Notes under the pieces: model-generated
What the model was told of the DNA's origin: nothing
What the model saw: only the letters and a program-made list of their open reading frames with translations
The model's database searches: none
Origin: Paralichthys olivaceus
Lineage: Eukaryota > Chordata > Actinopteri > Pleuronectiformes > Paralichthyidae
Reading direction: 5' to 3'
Assembly: GCF_024713975.1 (NCBI RefSeq)
Contig: NC_091098.1
Span: forward strand, 17,628,316-17,692,315
Length of the DNA stretch: 64,000 bases
Made by a program: the position numbers and the translations under genes
Part shown: positions 32,878 through 45,000 of the stretch, piece by piece
Position numbering within the stretch: the first letter of the stretch is position 1
Layout of the letters: the number at the start of each line of letters is the position of its first letter

Positions 32878-34390
32878 CTATGAGGCAGGGCAGCATCTAG
32901 AGAGATTGTGTTTGTGCAGCAGCGACATGCGGCTGAAGGTCCGGGAGCAGGAGCCACACTGGTACTTCTTCACTTCAGAGTGGGTCTGCAGGTGGGCGCG
33001 GAGGTTGGAGCGATCTGCAAAAGCCCGGTTACAGTGTTGGCAAGCGAAGGGACGCTCACCTGGTTGGAAGAAGAGGGAGGAGAAAAAAAACAGTGAGGTT
33101 CAGACACTTGTTTAACAGACCAAAAGGATTGTCCCTCTGGTCATTGTCTTTCAAATGATCTACAGACAACCAACAAAAGAGCAGGATCACTGCCCTAATT
33201 TACTTAATGCAGTTTGCCCCCTTTTTTCATGCAGAACCACTGTGAGGCTGAGATTAGATTATGCCGTGCTGAGCAAAAACATTTGCTCACACATCTGGAG
33301 ACACCAATGAATATCAATGAGCACAAAGGTACATAACATTTAAAAGCCAATAGACCTAAGAAATCAGTGTTGTGGCCTAATCAGAAAGGTGGCTGAGTGG
33401 TGCATACCTGTGTGTGTGCGAATGTGTCCTCTGAGAAGCCAGGGTCTGGAGAAGGCCTTGCCGCAGGTGGGGCACACGCACGGCAGAGTGTGTGAGCGGA
33501 TGTGCATCTTCAGGGCTCCCAGGCTGTTGTACTCCTTAGGGCAGTGTTTGCAGTGGAAGGCCGGGCGAGCAGAAACTTCTGTGGGCAGAGCAGGCGTCTG
33601 GTGCAGTGGGGCACAGTGGGACTGCTGTTGGTGGGACATCTGATGGTGGGACAGTGCAGAGAGGCTGGAGTAGCTCTTACTGCAGTGGAGACAGTAGTAG
33701 ATGGACTGGATGACATCCGGACTGGGGGGGTCGGAACTGCGTCCAGCGTCCTCCTCTTCTTCACCGCTGCTGCTGGAGGGTGAGCTGCTGCTGAGGTCCA
33801 GAGGACCCAGGGGTGACGGAGGCAGAGACACGGGGGTGACCGGGGAGATAGGTGCAGGCAGGGGCTCCATGGTGCTGTAGAAAGGGTTGCTGGGATAGCA
33901 GGTCAGGGCAGAGCTGTTGTTCTGTGTTGGAAGTTCAGCCCGGGGAAAGCTCTCTGGGACAAAAGCTGGCAACACACAGAGGAAATGGAAGTCAGGTCGG
34001 GTTTTACTTAAATTGACAAGATAATCTAATAAAGCACTAAACTTGTTTTCACGCTCAGTGTTTGGTTACAGCCTGTATTCACCACAGGCCTGAATGTCAA
34101 CCTGTTCTTTTTCCATCAGCAGATTCTCCAGGTGTCCAGAAACACAGCTCTGGAGGTTTGCACCCAGGAAGCAGCACGCAAGACGTGAGTGTCTTATCAG
34201 CCACATGGTCTGTTTTCAGTCTTAACCTGACGAAGAGCTCGTGACTGTGATTTACTCTACACTTCTAACAGCAGATGCATCAAATTGAGTCCCTGAGGGA
34301 AATCTTACCGGTTTGACTCTCCAGCTGACTCTCCCTGTGGTGAGGCTTCTTGTTTGAAAAATACTTCTTCACAAGAAATGACCGAGGCAT
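32878..34390 (-). CDS. snai1: Snail family zinc finger transcriptional repressor 1
   Basis: Coding exons on the minus strand: 34390-34309, 33965-33408 and 33059-32878; phases join to 273 residues. The start is fixed by the SNAG repressor motif MPRSFLVKK at residues 1-9, which in family members recruits LSD1/CoREST. A Ser/Pro and acidic region (68-110) precedes five fingers: C119-H139, C166-H186, C192-H212, C220-H240 and a C2HC finger C248/C251/H264/C269. The fingers AFSRPWLL and [15 protein letters not shown] are diagnostic of Snail proteins. They bind CAGGTG E-boxes and repress cadherin and other epithelial genes in mesoderm and neural crest. Finger 1, absent from mammalian SNAI1, is retained. 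Residues 100-110 align with the human phosphodegron, but the first serine is Ala101. Teleosts carry snai1a and snai1b; I cannot tell which this is. snai2 and snai3 fit less well. Confidence 0.92.
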
Positions 34391-34750
34391 GTTGAGATCT
34401 GCTTTCTCCGATTTGTCTTTAAATAGAAAAATAACAATTCCCACGCCGGAGTGCGCTCAGGTGCACGGATCTCGATCTGTTCCTCGGGCCGCTGTCGGAC
34501 GGAGAGAAAACACTCGGAGAGATCTGCAGGACCTCTGGCAAGTCTGAATGTGTCTCGATGAGGGTCCGTGAAGTTGCCTCCTCATATAGGAGGCGACGAG
34601 AGGGGAGAAGCAGCGGGGTGGGTGGGCAGGTCTCCGCCCAAAGACACACCCCGTGCGTCATGGCGCCACCACCAGTCCCATTCACCACAGGTGCCCGATG
34701 TGCCAAAAGCTGCAGCAAGGCGCAAATCTAATCGAGCGTTTCACGGTTCT
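34391..34750 (-). promoter_or_regulatory. snai1: snai1 5' UTR and promoter (approximate)
   Basis: Read on the minus strand, a TATA-like CCTATATGAGG lies at about 34590-34580, roughly 195 bases upstream of the ATG. It is embedded in the 6-bp palindrome CCTCCT/AGGAGG (34577-34593). Its CTCATATAGG on the plus strand is one base from a CArG box. Two Snail-type E-boxes, CAGGTG on the plus strand, are at 34458-34463 (expected 5' UTR) and 34688-34693 (upstream). A third is in intron 1 at 34129-34134. A TATA at this place predicts a 5' UTR of about 165 bases. Confidence 0.5.
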
Positions 34751-35894
34751 AATGACGCGGTTTTTTATTACCTCCAGGCAAGTGTTAGTATTAAATGTGA
34801 GCATTAAAATTTAGAAAGTCATTTCGATTTCCACCCGAATGTGAACGTGAAAGTTTTGCATTGTAGAAACAATCAGATCAATGTTTGCATAGTTTGTCCA
34901 TTCATTAAAGTGGGTGATGATCATTGCTGTCTGTGGCTGCAGCGTCCTCTGTCGGTTCATGTTGTTAATTAACTGCGAGCTGCTAAATCGTGTTGAACAT
35001 CTTTTCACGCGTCTCCGGAATAAAAAGTACAGAGAATGATGGAATCTGTTGAAGTTGATGTCCTCAACAACAAAGCTCTGTGGTTTAAAAAAGTGACAGT
35101 AAGAAACACTGTGAGCAAAGTTCCCATTGAATCGTCATGGATGCCCGTAAATGCCAACCATAGTTAAATTGCTCCGTGGTGATGTTTAAAGGACAGCATC
35201 TGAACATGTTAACACGTGTTCTCCAGTTGTGGCTCTGAAACACACGTTTTATTGATGCCTGTGCTTCTGTGTGCGCCTGTGGCTCGGGGCTTTTACGCAC
35301 CCCGGTGAGAGGGAGAGCTGAGACATTTTTGAGAAGGTACAAGAGACAAACGGTCTGTTCTCGCTGCTCCTCTCAATGCCTACAAAGTTCATCCTGACCC
35401 GCATCTCCCTCTGTCTCCCTGCGGGGAATCGACCCGTTTGGATAAAAGAGGAGGTGTTGTTCTCCTGCTCGCTCACAGCAGGATCTAAGATAAAATTAAC
35501 CGAGCTGACAGGAACAATATGATGATGTAAAGCCAAACAGAGTCCCATTCAGTCCTGTGCCTTCTTTAACTGGCATGAAATCCATCGGCCCGGGATAAAT
35601 GGCCCTATAGAGGAAACGAGTGTCACATCATCTTTCATCCTTCTCTTGTTCATTAAGTGTCTAATTTAATTTGTGTAATTTCACGCAGTTGCTCGGCCCA
35701 AAATGAAACTTTTACCCCTTATATCTTCCAAATAAGATGAGTAAGGGCTAATAGAATATAGGTCTAAACAGATTTAAAACTCCGTTCTGTAAATTCAAAG
35801 GAAAGGACATTCTTATTGTGGACACCAGTCCACTTGTTTATTGCAAATGTAACGATTATTTGCATTTTAATCCTCCACTTTCATGTAAAGAAAA

Positions 35895-36020
35895 ACTGCA
35901 TCGCATTCATGGCCTGTGCACATATTTCACGCATGGACTGTACAGCCTGTGTTTAGATTTTACGCACGGATTGCACGACCTGTGGACATACTTTACACAT
36001 GAATTGCATGACTTTGATTT
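35895..36020. repeat. 33-bp minisatellite, about 3.5 diverged copies
   Basis: Units such as CATGGACTGTACAGCCTGTG and CACGGATTGCACGACCTGTG repeat every 33 bases, each ending in a TTTTACG/TTTCACG/TTTACAC-like block. Because the unit is a multiple of three, one frame stays open and reads as repeats of HGL(Y/H/C)(S/D)L..(Y/D)FT. There is no sign that it is translated. Confidence 0.8.
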
Positions 36021-37610
36021 TATCACAACGCTATGATATGGACATGAGATCTTCCTCCTTGGTTTTTTTTCTTGCAGATGCACACAACCTGTAAGTCTGA
36101 ACATCAGGTGGGAGCCATCAGTCGGGAATGTCACGGTCCTGTTTAGCATTGCAAAGAGTCTCCACTATATTGCATGGTGAGTGGTGGAGGTGGTGGTGAT
36201 GGTGGTGGGTGGGTGATGGGGGTGTATGCACCTGTCTAAAGGCGCCATTGTCGCGACATGCCCAAAAGTTCACACGTCGTTAGGGCGATTGTTGACACCG
36301 ACGCCACGTAGACTGGAGGTCAGGAGGGCAGCAGTAAAAACATGAAGCCAAGACACACGTGAAAGTCATCTGAGCTGTGGGCCTGCTGCTGTGGACTCTG
36401 ACAGCACAAATGGGGTTTGGTGGTGGTTTACACACAGAGGTATGATACAGGTTTAAGTGTGCTTCTTCGTCACCTTCCCCAATTCCAAAATCAAGACAAA
36501 TTGAAGCATCCACCAACATTCAACACATGCAGGAGGCCATGGCGGTGGAATCAGCTGGTTACAAACAGTGTTCCTCTTCTGTGGAGATCACTTCAGTTTG
36601 TCTGTGACTGCAGACAATTTGTGTTACAACAGTCAGTTGAGCTTATGACACACAGATGTTCTTTTCCTCTCCTGCCTCAGGGACCATGAACCAGCCGGTG
36701 TTCTCACACCGAACCTCTTCAAACTAAAAACAACAAAAAAGACACTCACATCTTCATTCAGGCAGGATTTACTGATCAATGTGACTGTTACTCAGGAATT
36801 TTCTAGAAGAAGAATGGAAAAAGTAAATTGATCAGCTGCACAGATTTGTGTACATCCTCTGACCATAAAAAATGAACTACCTGCATAACCTTTGTTGTAT
36901 TTTTCTCAGTTAAATTACAGAGTTTAAAAGAGGGAAAAATGTAAGTCTACTTTGTATTTCATCACTTGGATTTATTTTGCATCCTGCCTGAGCTGATGGG
37001 TGGTGGCCGTGTTGCCCTCCAGTGTCCTCTCATGTGTTTGAAAAGAAGTCAACTCCCTGACTAACACCTATTGTCATTGTACAAATGGTTGTTGTTGTTT
37101 TTTGCTCAAGAAACAAGTGCAAATCTGTTGCCATGCAAAACTGGTGGGCTTTGAACAATCAGGTGCATTGTTAGTTTTCAGCTCATTCAGACAACAGGTA
37201 ATGGCCACTTGAGCACATTTACATTAGACAAATTTATGCAGGTTGTTTTCCAGACTGATCCTGAGGACAGCACAAACAAATCAGGTCCAGTTTTCTTTGT
37301 GCGCGTGTTGATTCAAAGAATACAGCAGATCTCCCGAGATGCTCTGGGTTGAATCTGAAAGGAAACAAACAGGTCTGTGATTCGCAGCTGCTTTCACTGC
37401 CAGAAAGGTCAGTTTACTGTCCACTGAGGTTGGGGAGGGTGTCTGGTCTGTTTACCTTGTGCTCATTCAGAAAGCTCTGTCTTTATTCATGTTACCTTTG
37501 TTATGCCTCATGATCTTATTTTGAATTCACACACTGAAAAAGCTTCTGAAGATATGAGAAACTATTGTTTATTATGTGCAGACATTACTTGATATTACTT
37601 GTCCACTGCA

Positions 37611-37641
<31 letters not shown>

Positions 37642-40185
37642 TGCCCTGCAGTTCAGAGGTCCATAAGCCCAGCAGGAGGAAGATAAGATTACCCTTGAAG
37701 AATGCAGAGCGTGGACACAAACACACACACACACATACACAAACACACACACACGTATGGTCTGGACACACTCTGTTCAGTTTTCTCCATCAGTCACAAA
37801 GCAGTCACATGTTTTAGGGAAGATCAATCGAGGACACTCTGAGTCTCAGTGATCCTGACGCTAACTAGCCGTGTCTCTGGAGCTAACTCTTCGCCCTGTG
37901 ACACCATCAACAGGTCAAATACCTGATTGTTTACATTACACATGAAGCAGCAAACAGACTGAAGCTCTGTGTCCCACTGTCCCAAAACCCCTTATCTCTC
38001 CCATATCGCTGCTAATGGATAAACATCCATGAGGTGAGTTTTAAGTACATTCAGTCAAGTACTGTGCTCAAGCATAATTTTGACAGTGAATAGAGTAGTA
38101 GAATAAATATTCAGATCCTTTACTTCACATTTTAAAATGCACCATTCAACCTGTGGGACATTTGGGCCTTGGTAGCACAACCTTTGTTTATTGACTTGTC
38201 CTTAATCTTGAGACAAAACATGTCTTATTCAAAACCTTTAAGTCTCTTGACATTTTTTAAAATATCAGGTAAAGTAAAATGTGCAACTTCACCTTGTAAA
38301 ACTACTAAATTAAGTAAAATTTCAACAGTGAAAATATCATTTGAGTTAAAGTACTATCAGCTAAATAAGCATGAAAAGACTGTGTTAAATTATCTAGTGA
38401 TAAATAAACAAACCTTGAATGCTTGCCTTCAGACGTGGATTTTAACCAAACATGTGTCATGTGTGTGTCTCTGCTCAAACGTTATCTGGACGGCAGACAG
38501 TCACAGACCTCTCCGGTGATATGTGGTGCCATTAAAAGTCATCCAACAGTCAGCAGTTTACTTTCTGAGTGAAACTGATGATCTTGGAGGAACCAGATGA
38601 AGAGTCTGAAACTTCCCAGAGTCAGGAGTTTTGAGTTAGGAGTTGCTTTCCAAAGATTTGGAAAAAACTCCAAACACACATCAGATGAACTACTTCTCTT
38701 AGAAAGTTTTAAGAAAACAACTCAAGACTCATGTTATCCTTTTTAACACCATTGTCTTATTTTTTACTTCTTTTTACACCATTGGCTAGTTTTATCCTAA
38801 ATCTTTGTTTTATTGCTCACCTGTTCTTATTGATCTATCTTATTTCATGTCTTTGATTTTACTTTGATGAACCGTTCAGTATAAATACAAATTATTATTC
38901 AGAAACATGACACTATGTGATTTTTGTGTCACTTATTTTATCAGGGTATGCACCAGTATGTCTTGGATAAATGATCAGTTGTATATTATGTAATTTGTGT
39001 GTGCACTGTAAAGTGCCTTGTCTTATCTCCACCTCTGTATCTGCTCTCTGGTGATGTCACCACCACGTCACCTCTGGAGGTTCTCTGCACATTACTAAAC
39101 GTTCTGTTATACTGACCTCTAGTGGATACATTGCAAAACTGCTCGCTCAAATAATAGAAAACACAAGCTTCCTGCTTTTCATTTAGTAAAACATAATAAT
39201 GTATGTAAATAATACATATATGATATAATAACACTTATAACTATTATTGTTGTTAATGATGAGTTCTGTTCTGATTAGATTCCTCAACAACACTTTTCAG
39301 GGATAAACCACAACAAACAAACAAATTAGTTCAATTAACTCAGTGTCTGGAATTGGAGACAGAGTAAGACCTCTTCTCTCAAAAAAACATAGAAGATCTC
39401 TGCTAATGTTTCTGTCCTCTTCAGTTGAGCTTCTCCTCCACTAGTGAACCATCTTCCCAAACAAACCCATAGAAGATCTCTGGTGAGGAAGTAAAGTGAG
39501 ACAGTGTGACTGTGCTGGACTCACCTCCAGCACCAGGCCTCATGTCTTCATGTTCACAGGAGAGTCTGAGATCCAGAGTTTATCTGGAGACAGAGCTGCA
39601 GGGGAAGCTGCTGCAGGAACAGATGCTCTGTGACAAACTCCCCTGCACAGGGAGGCACCATCATGAGCTTTACTCTCTATATTTAAAGGTAGAAATGTGG
39701 GATCACACCAGAGCAGGACACAATCTCATTGTACCTCTCTCTCATCAGGCTTGTGTTTCCCTCTCTTGATTCCCTGTTTGGTTTTAATTGCACAAGTCTG
39801 ATAAAGGAACAAGTTGTCTATGTGTTGTGCTGAGTTGCATTGTTTGTCTTAAGTTAAATTTGATCTTCTGACCTTTCTGCAAAGGTCATTCTGGATCATC
39901 CGCTGCTGACCTAGTGAACTGATCCACTGAAGGACTGTTCCATCACGGTCCACATGAGGGTGCTCAAAGAACAACAATGAGGTGTCTCCAGGTCAGTGGT
40001 CAGATCCATTAGGCACAAAACAGCATGTAAGTGCAGGTACAGAGTTCAGATTCATGGACAGGATGTTAGCAACACGCTGCAGAGACACAGTTTTATAATG
40101 ATGAAATATGTGGTAATACAACACAAACAGGTGTTCACTCACAGAGACATCCTGAGATCAATGACAGAGACTAGACACTGAGGAA

Positions 40186-40212
40186 TGTGTGTGTGTGCGT
40201 GAGTGTGTGCAT

Positions 40213-40285
<73 letters not shown>
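40186..40285. repeat. (TG)n microsatellite, about 100 bp
   Basis: An imperfect start (TGTGTGCGTGAGTGTGTGCA) is followed by more than 70 bp of pure GT. It generates spurious Thr-His ORFs on the minus strand. Confidence 0.95.
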
Positions 40286-40286
<1 letters not shown>

Positions 40287-41952
40287 TCCAGCACAGGGTT
40301 GAAACAGGCTTGTTTCTTGTTTTGTCTCATGACTCAGAATGACAAAATCTAGGGTAGACCAAACAGTGTTTTCAGTAATGGTGATTGACAGTGAAGAGTC
40401 AGCAACAGGCAAAACCTACCAGACCTGTTTCATGTTCTTTATTTGTTTTATGTGAATTATATTTAACACGTCCATCAACGAGCCTTTTTTATGTAAGTTA
40501 CAGCTTTGACGTCTGATATCTAAACTCTAGGACCTTTCAGTTCGGAGTAAGACTCTCTCACTCTCTCTCTCTCTCGCTCTAATTATAATCATAACAAGTG
40601 ACTGGTGCTGCTTCTGTTATTAATAACATCATCACATCTACAATAAGGCCTATTACAATTCTTGTTGTCAGTTCACAGTGCTTAAATACAGCTGCGATTG
40701 TTCTCCCTTTCTCTTCTCCCCCTCTTTCCTTATCTCTCTTCTCTTTCCCTTTGCCACACTCACCTCTCCTCTCTCACCCGTTTCTCTTCCCACTCCCCAA
40801 CCTGTCAAGGCAGGTGGATCTGGCTCTATTGGGATTATATATGTCACAGTGCTTGCTCATATAGGTACGGCAGGCTCTCTCTGTAATATCCTACATTATA
40901 AGTCCCTTTAAATGTTATGTTGTGGTGTGATTTGGCGCCATGCAAATCAAATTGAACTGAACCTTTGCAGACATGAATGTGATTTTCTGAATATGCTCGT
41001 TTCTTGACTGCTACTGTAAAACAACAACAAGTTTTAATTTGGGCCTTCAGATAGGACTGATGTTTCTCCTCATTTTCCACCAACTGGAATGTGGGCTTGG
41101 GGAATGGATGTGTGTCATGTAAGTAAAAGTGGTTATTTCGGGTCACAGTGTGAAGCCTAGTTTGTGGGAGAGGCAGTTACAGGAACCTGAATAGAGCATG
41201 TGTAGCTTTGACCCTCAGAGTGGTCTTGTTTCATGACAGATAGTGGGTCTTGCTGGATGGCTGGCCTCCACTAACTAGCTAAAAGAAGATGACATTAATA
41301 TCTACCTGCCTGATTTGTCATAATCTTTAAAGATATTTAGTTTAATTTTTATGCTCCAGTTCGCAGTACATCTACTCCATAATAAAACATATCTAGATAA
41401 AAATATGCAAACAGTACATGGTTATACTATGAAAAACTATAGTGGAGATACAGTGTTCTTTGTCGCTGGAAATCTACACACAAAAACTCAAACATTTTTA
41501 ATTGTCCATAGATAATGTATGAATATATGCCAGTAAGATTCTATATTTATGTATACATCCTATTTAAACATACAGGGGTGTGTATTTTGTTCTCATTCTT
41601 ATGTCACACACTCCTCAATGTTTCTTTAAAAAATATACAGATTTTCTGATTTTATTATATTTGTATAGTAAATAGTTATTGTACATGTCTCCTATAAATA
41701 AATACATAAGTAAATAATGCTATTTTCAGCAAAACTTAAACAAAACATTCAATCTGACATAAAACAAATGTAGATTTAAAAACAAATGGTGATTTGGTGT
41801 AAGATTTGACTGAACACCTGCTGGTAGGATGTGCATTTATTTGGAGACGTAGCAAAGTTAACGTTACAGTTTATATGAAAAATATCGTTTCCACCACATC
41901 GTCAGATTCCACCATAAAGAAAACGCCTCCAGTGACCGGAGGAGGAAAAGAG

Positions 41953-42024
41953 TGGAGATGCCGGGGATTGAACCCGGGGCCTCATACATGCAAAGCATGC
42001 GCTCTACCACTGAGCTACATCCCC
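41953..42024 (-). tRNA. tRNA-Ala (anticodon TGC)
   Basis: The 72-nt minus-strand sequence folds as a standard cloverleaf. The acceptor GGGGATG pairs with CATCTCC (one G-U), with discriminator A. The D arm is GCTC-AGTGGTA-GAGC. The anticodon arm is CATGC-TTTGCAT-GTATG, placing TGC at 34-36. The T arm CCGGG-TTCAATC-CCCGG is fully paired. The A box TAGCTCAGTGG and B box GGTTCAATCCC match RNA polymerase III promoter consensus. A TTTT terminator (plus-strand AAAA at 41946-41949) follows within a few bases of the 3' end. There is no intron and CCA is not encoded, as expected for a eukaryotic gene. It appears functional and stands alone in this window. Confidence 0.96.
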
Positions 42025-45000
42025 TACCACATCAACATCGGAGACCTGACTGCCTTTAAACGCACAGTGATTGGCAGTGGACGTCATTCCTGTAAAAGGA
42101 GACGGCTGTTGAGCTGGATATTTTCGCTCTGCCTGGGGCCAAGTTATGTAATCTCAGGTCACAAACTTTAGACTGGTTTTAAACCTAGACCTGGCTCCAT
42201 GTACCGTATTTTGATCAGTGCGAGCGTTCGAGTTTTAAAAGCACGAACAAGTGCTGCAGCTGTTTCTGAAGCCGGTTCGGTGACACAACAGCTGTTTACA
42301 TGAAGGTTTGAAAGACCGGAAAAGAAAGTTGCTGGGTTTCCTCCGGTTTGATCTTCGCTCTGTGTTATTTTTAGCCTCCAGGTCATGTTTGGGTTTCAGT
42401 CAGAGGACACATCTGAGCAAGGGCCTCCTCTTCCTGCCACGCTGGAGGGAAGGAAGCAACATATGGGTGAGGATGAGGAGAAATGTATCATTGTAATCAT
42501 CTGGACCCTGAGTAGGAACAATAAAAGTCATCATCAAAGACGCACAGGCCACAGAATACACACTGGTCCGCTCAGTCAGACACAAGCAGCTGCAGCTCAC
42601 CGCTTTCTCCATAATCCTTTGGGGAATTTAAAATAGCCCCCTTGTTAAGTTTCATAATATTCTCCAGGGGAGCGTGAACGAGGGGCTGTCGTCCCTCCTC
42701 TGGAGAGCACAGCCTGTCCCCACTCATGTCTGTGTTTATCAGCACACGCTTGCCAAGGACACCACTTACAGAACCTGTTTGCTTTAGCCTTGTAGGGACA
42801 GAGCCATGGGATGCACATGTGGCACAAAGCCTTCAGGAGGGCTGCAGGGGAGAGTAGGAAAGGAAAGGAGTGACAGGGTCCTTGCCTCCTTCCCCCTCTG
42901 TCTGCTGGATGTAAACATACAGGCCTGTATCTCGCAGGAGAATGGTGTGTGTGGGGGGGGGGCTCCGGTTTTGTTGTGTAAATTTGAATCCGTGACACCA
43001 TGTTGCCTCTGTGTTGTGCTGACTAAGGACTAGTTGACAAGTGTGTGTGGTGGAGGGTTGTCTAAGGACTGTAGGGTGCTGTGGAAAGCTGCCAGTGTAG
43101 ACTGTATGCAACATGAGATGCAGAAGGAGATAAACGAAGGCCACAGGCCTCCAGACGTTATAGTGGATAGCATCACAAGGGAATACCAGGGGATAAATAA
43201 GATCTTAAATCATAACACCTTGCCCCAGATGGAGCTTTACAAATGGTGGTTTTGTATTTCAAATCTATGAAAGGTCGTTTGTAATTAACTGAGCTATAAA
43301 AAAGTAAAATATTTATTCATTTGAATGTAGTTAAGTATCAGTAAATAGATACTCAAGTGAAATATAAACTTTCACTGTCTGTCACACGCACACACACAAT
43401 GCACATAGACACTTTTGGAGCAGACATTAAAGGGTTGCAGCAGTAAAGGATTCTTTTTGGCAGCAGCAGCATCATAAATGCAGAAAATGTTTTTTCACCT
43501 ACGTTTACATGAAAGTGTGCATTTCGAACACTGTGGTGTGGATGCAGATAGAAATCCGTTCACCGGTGTTCGTTTGGGACTTTTTGGGAAATACTTTTAT
43601 TCACATTAGCGCTGTTAGTTACATGAGAAGAGATTACTTCAGCATCACTGAGGTTGAAACGTTTGTGTTTCACTAAAAAAAGGCCTTGATAGTATTTATT
43701 CAGGTTAGCAGCAAGTGTTAGCATGGAACATGTTAGACTATGGACAACATGGTAAACATAAGCTTCACTGGAAGGTAACATTGTTTGAATGTGGAGGAAT
43801 TTACTCAAGTCCTGTAATTTAGTGCAAATTTGACGTTCTTGTACTTCAGAGTTAACATTTCCAGACACTCAACACCTTTACTTTTTATGTCACAACATTT
43901 ATTTTTCTGACAGTTACTTTACAAATTTAAATTAACATACATTATATATTTAATTTGCTGCTTTGCTCTTTCCCCATTTAAGTTCCCTGCTGTGGCTCAG
44001 TGGTATCTATATTTGGGCCTTTTGCCCTGCTGTTGGCACTGTAATGTGGTGGTGCAGCAGAGAGCAGCTCTGTATCTTCCAGTGCTGCTGTTATCATCTG
44101 CTAGCAGCCATCCATGCAGTGGCAAGAAGCCTGAGAGGAGAGGGAGGCACCAGGAGTCAGAAGTGCTGAGTGGGTTCGCAAAGCAAGTCAACAAAAGAAA
44201 AAGAGATGATCTGACAGAGTTTTGAAGTTTTTGGAATTTATATGTGATTTATTATATTTCACCAGGAAAATAATGCCAGTTTGCTGACATGACATGAAGG
44301 GACGCGAGTGGACACACCTCTACTACCTTCTCTCCATGTTTTGAATAGCCACTATGGAGTGCCACTTTTTAAAATGCATTCCTGCAAGTAGGCTGATGGT
44401 CAATTTTTTAAATAATTTCAATTACTTAGAAAATCATAAATGACAGAAGATGCCTCTGTGAACAACACTTGCCAGTGCTGTTTCCAACTGTGTGTAACTG
44501 ACTGTGTTCCATCAGGATCTGTTTTGTCCACGCTCAAGGAAGCAGATGAGCTGTCAAGAGTTTTTTCTTCTGTTTTTACAAGGAAGTTCATGTACTTCAA
44601 GTATCAACACACAACAAGCCAGACCTCTGATTCAACCAGTCCATTGCCACACCTTGGTCTCCAACCGCAAAAGAAATACCAGCGTTTGCAGCCCAGGGAT
44701 TGATTGGTTGGAGGTCGCACATGCCTGTGTTAGTGGTGTCAGCTGGAGCAAGGGCAGGCATGCTGCTAAACAAGAGCTTCATGTCACATTCATGAACACA
44801 GGCAGAGAGGGGAGGGAAGGGGAGACATTGCTGTAACCTTTCACCCATTTTTCCAACCCTGCTCGGCAAACTGTGGGAATCCCGTGAAGCCAGGCAACTT
44901 CAGTGAAACCAGCGGCATGCATAAAGGAGAACAAGAAGACAATGGAAAACCATAACCTCTTCTCTTTCTGTGTCCTTGAGCGGTGTATTCAAGCACCAAT

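Larger units (their letters stand above)
34751..41952. other. intergenic region between snai1 and the tRNA gene
   Basis: No gene recognised in 7.2 kb. It contains the 33-bp minisatellite at 35895-36020, a G-rich (GGTGGT)n-like tract at 36178-36225 and (TG)n at 37615-37641. CA-rich sequence lies at 37715-37753 and a long TG tract at 40186-40285. CATAGAAGATCTCTG is repeated directly at about 39390 and 39470. An 87-codon ORF at 39506-39769 resembles no protein I know. Confidence 0.6.

Noticed and set aside
33389-33783. Plus-strand ORFs opposite snai1 exon 2
   Set aside because: Antisense shadows of the zinc-finger exon.
39506-39769. ORF with a Glu/Leu-rich stretch (ETELQGKLLQEQML)
   Set aside because: Looks mildly coiled-coil-like but is isolated, with no flanking exons, promoter or recognisable homologue.
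43985-44010. TGTGGCTCAGTGGTATC, resembling a tRNA D arm/A box
   Set aside because: There is no matching B box or cloverleaf downstream within tRNA length.
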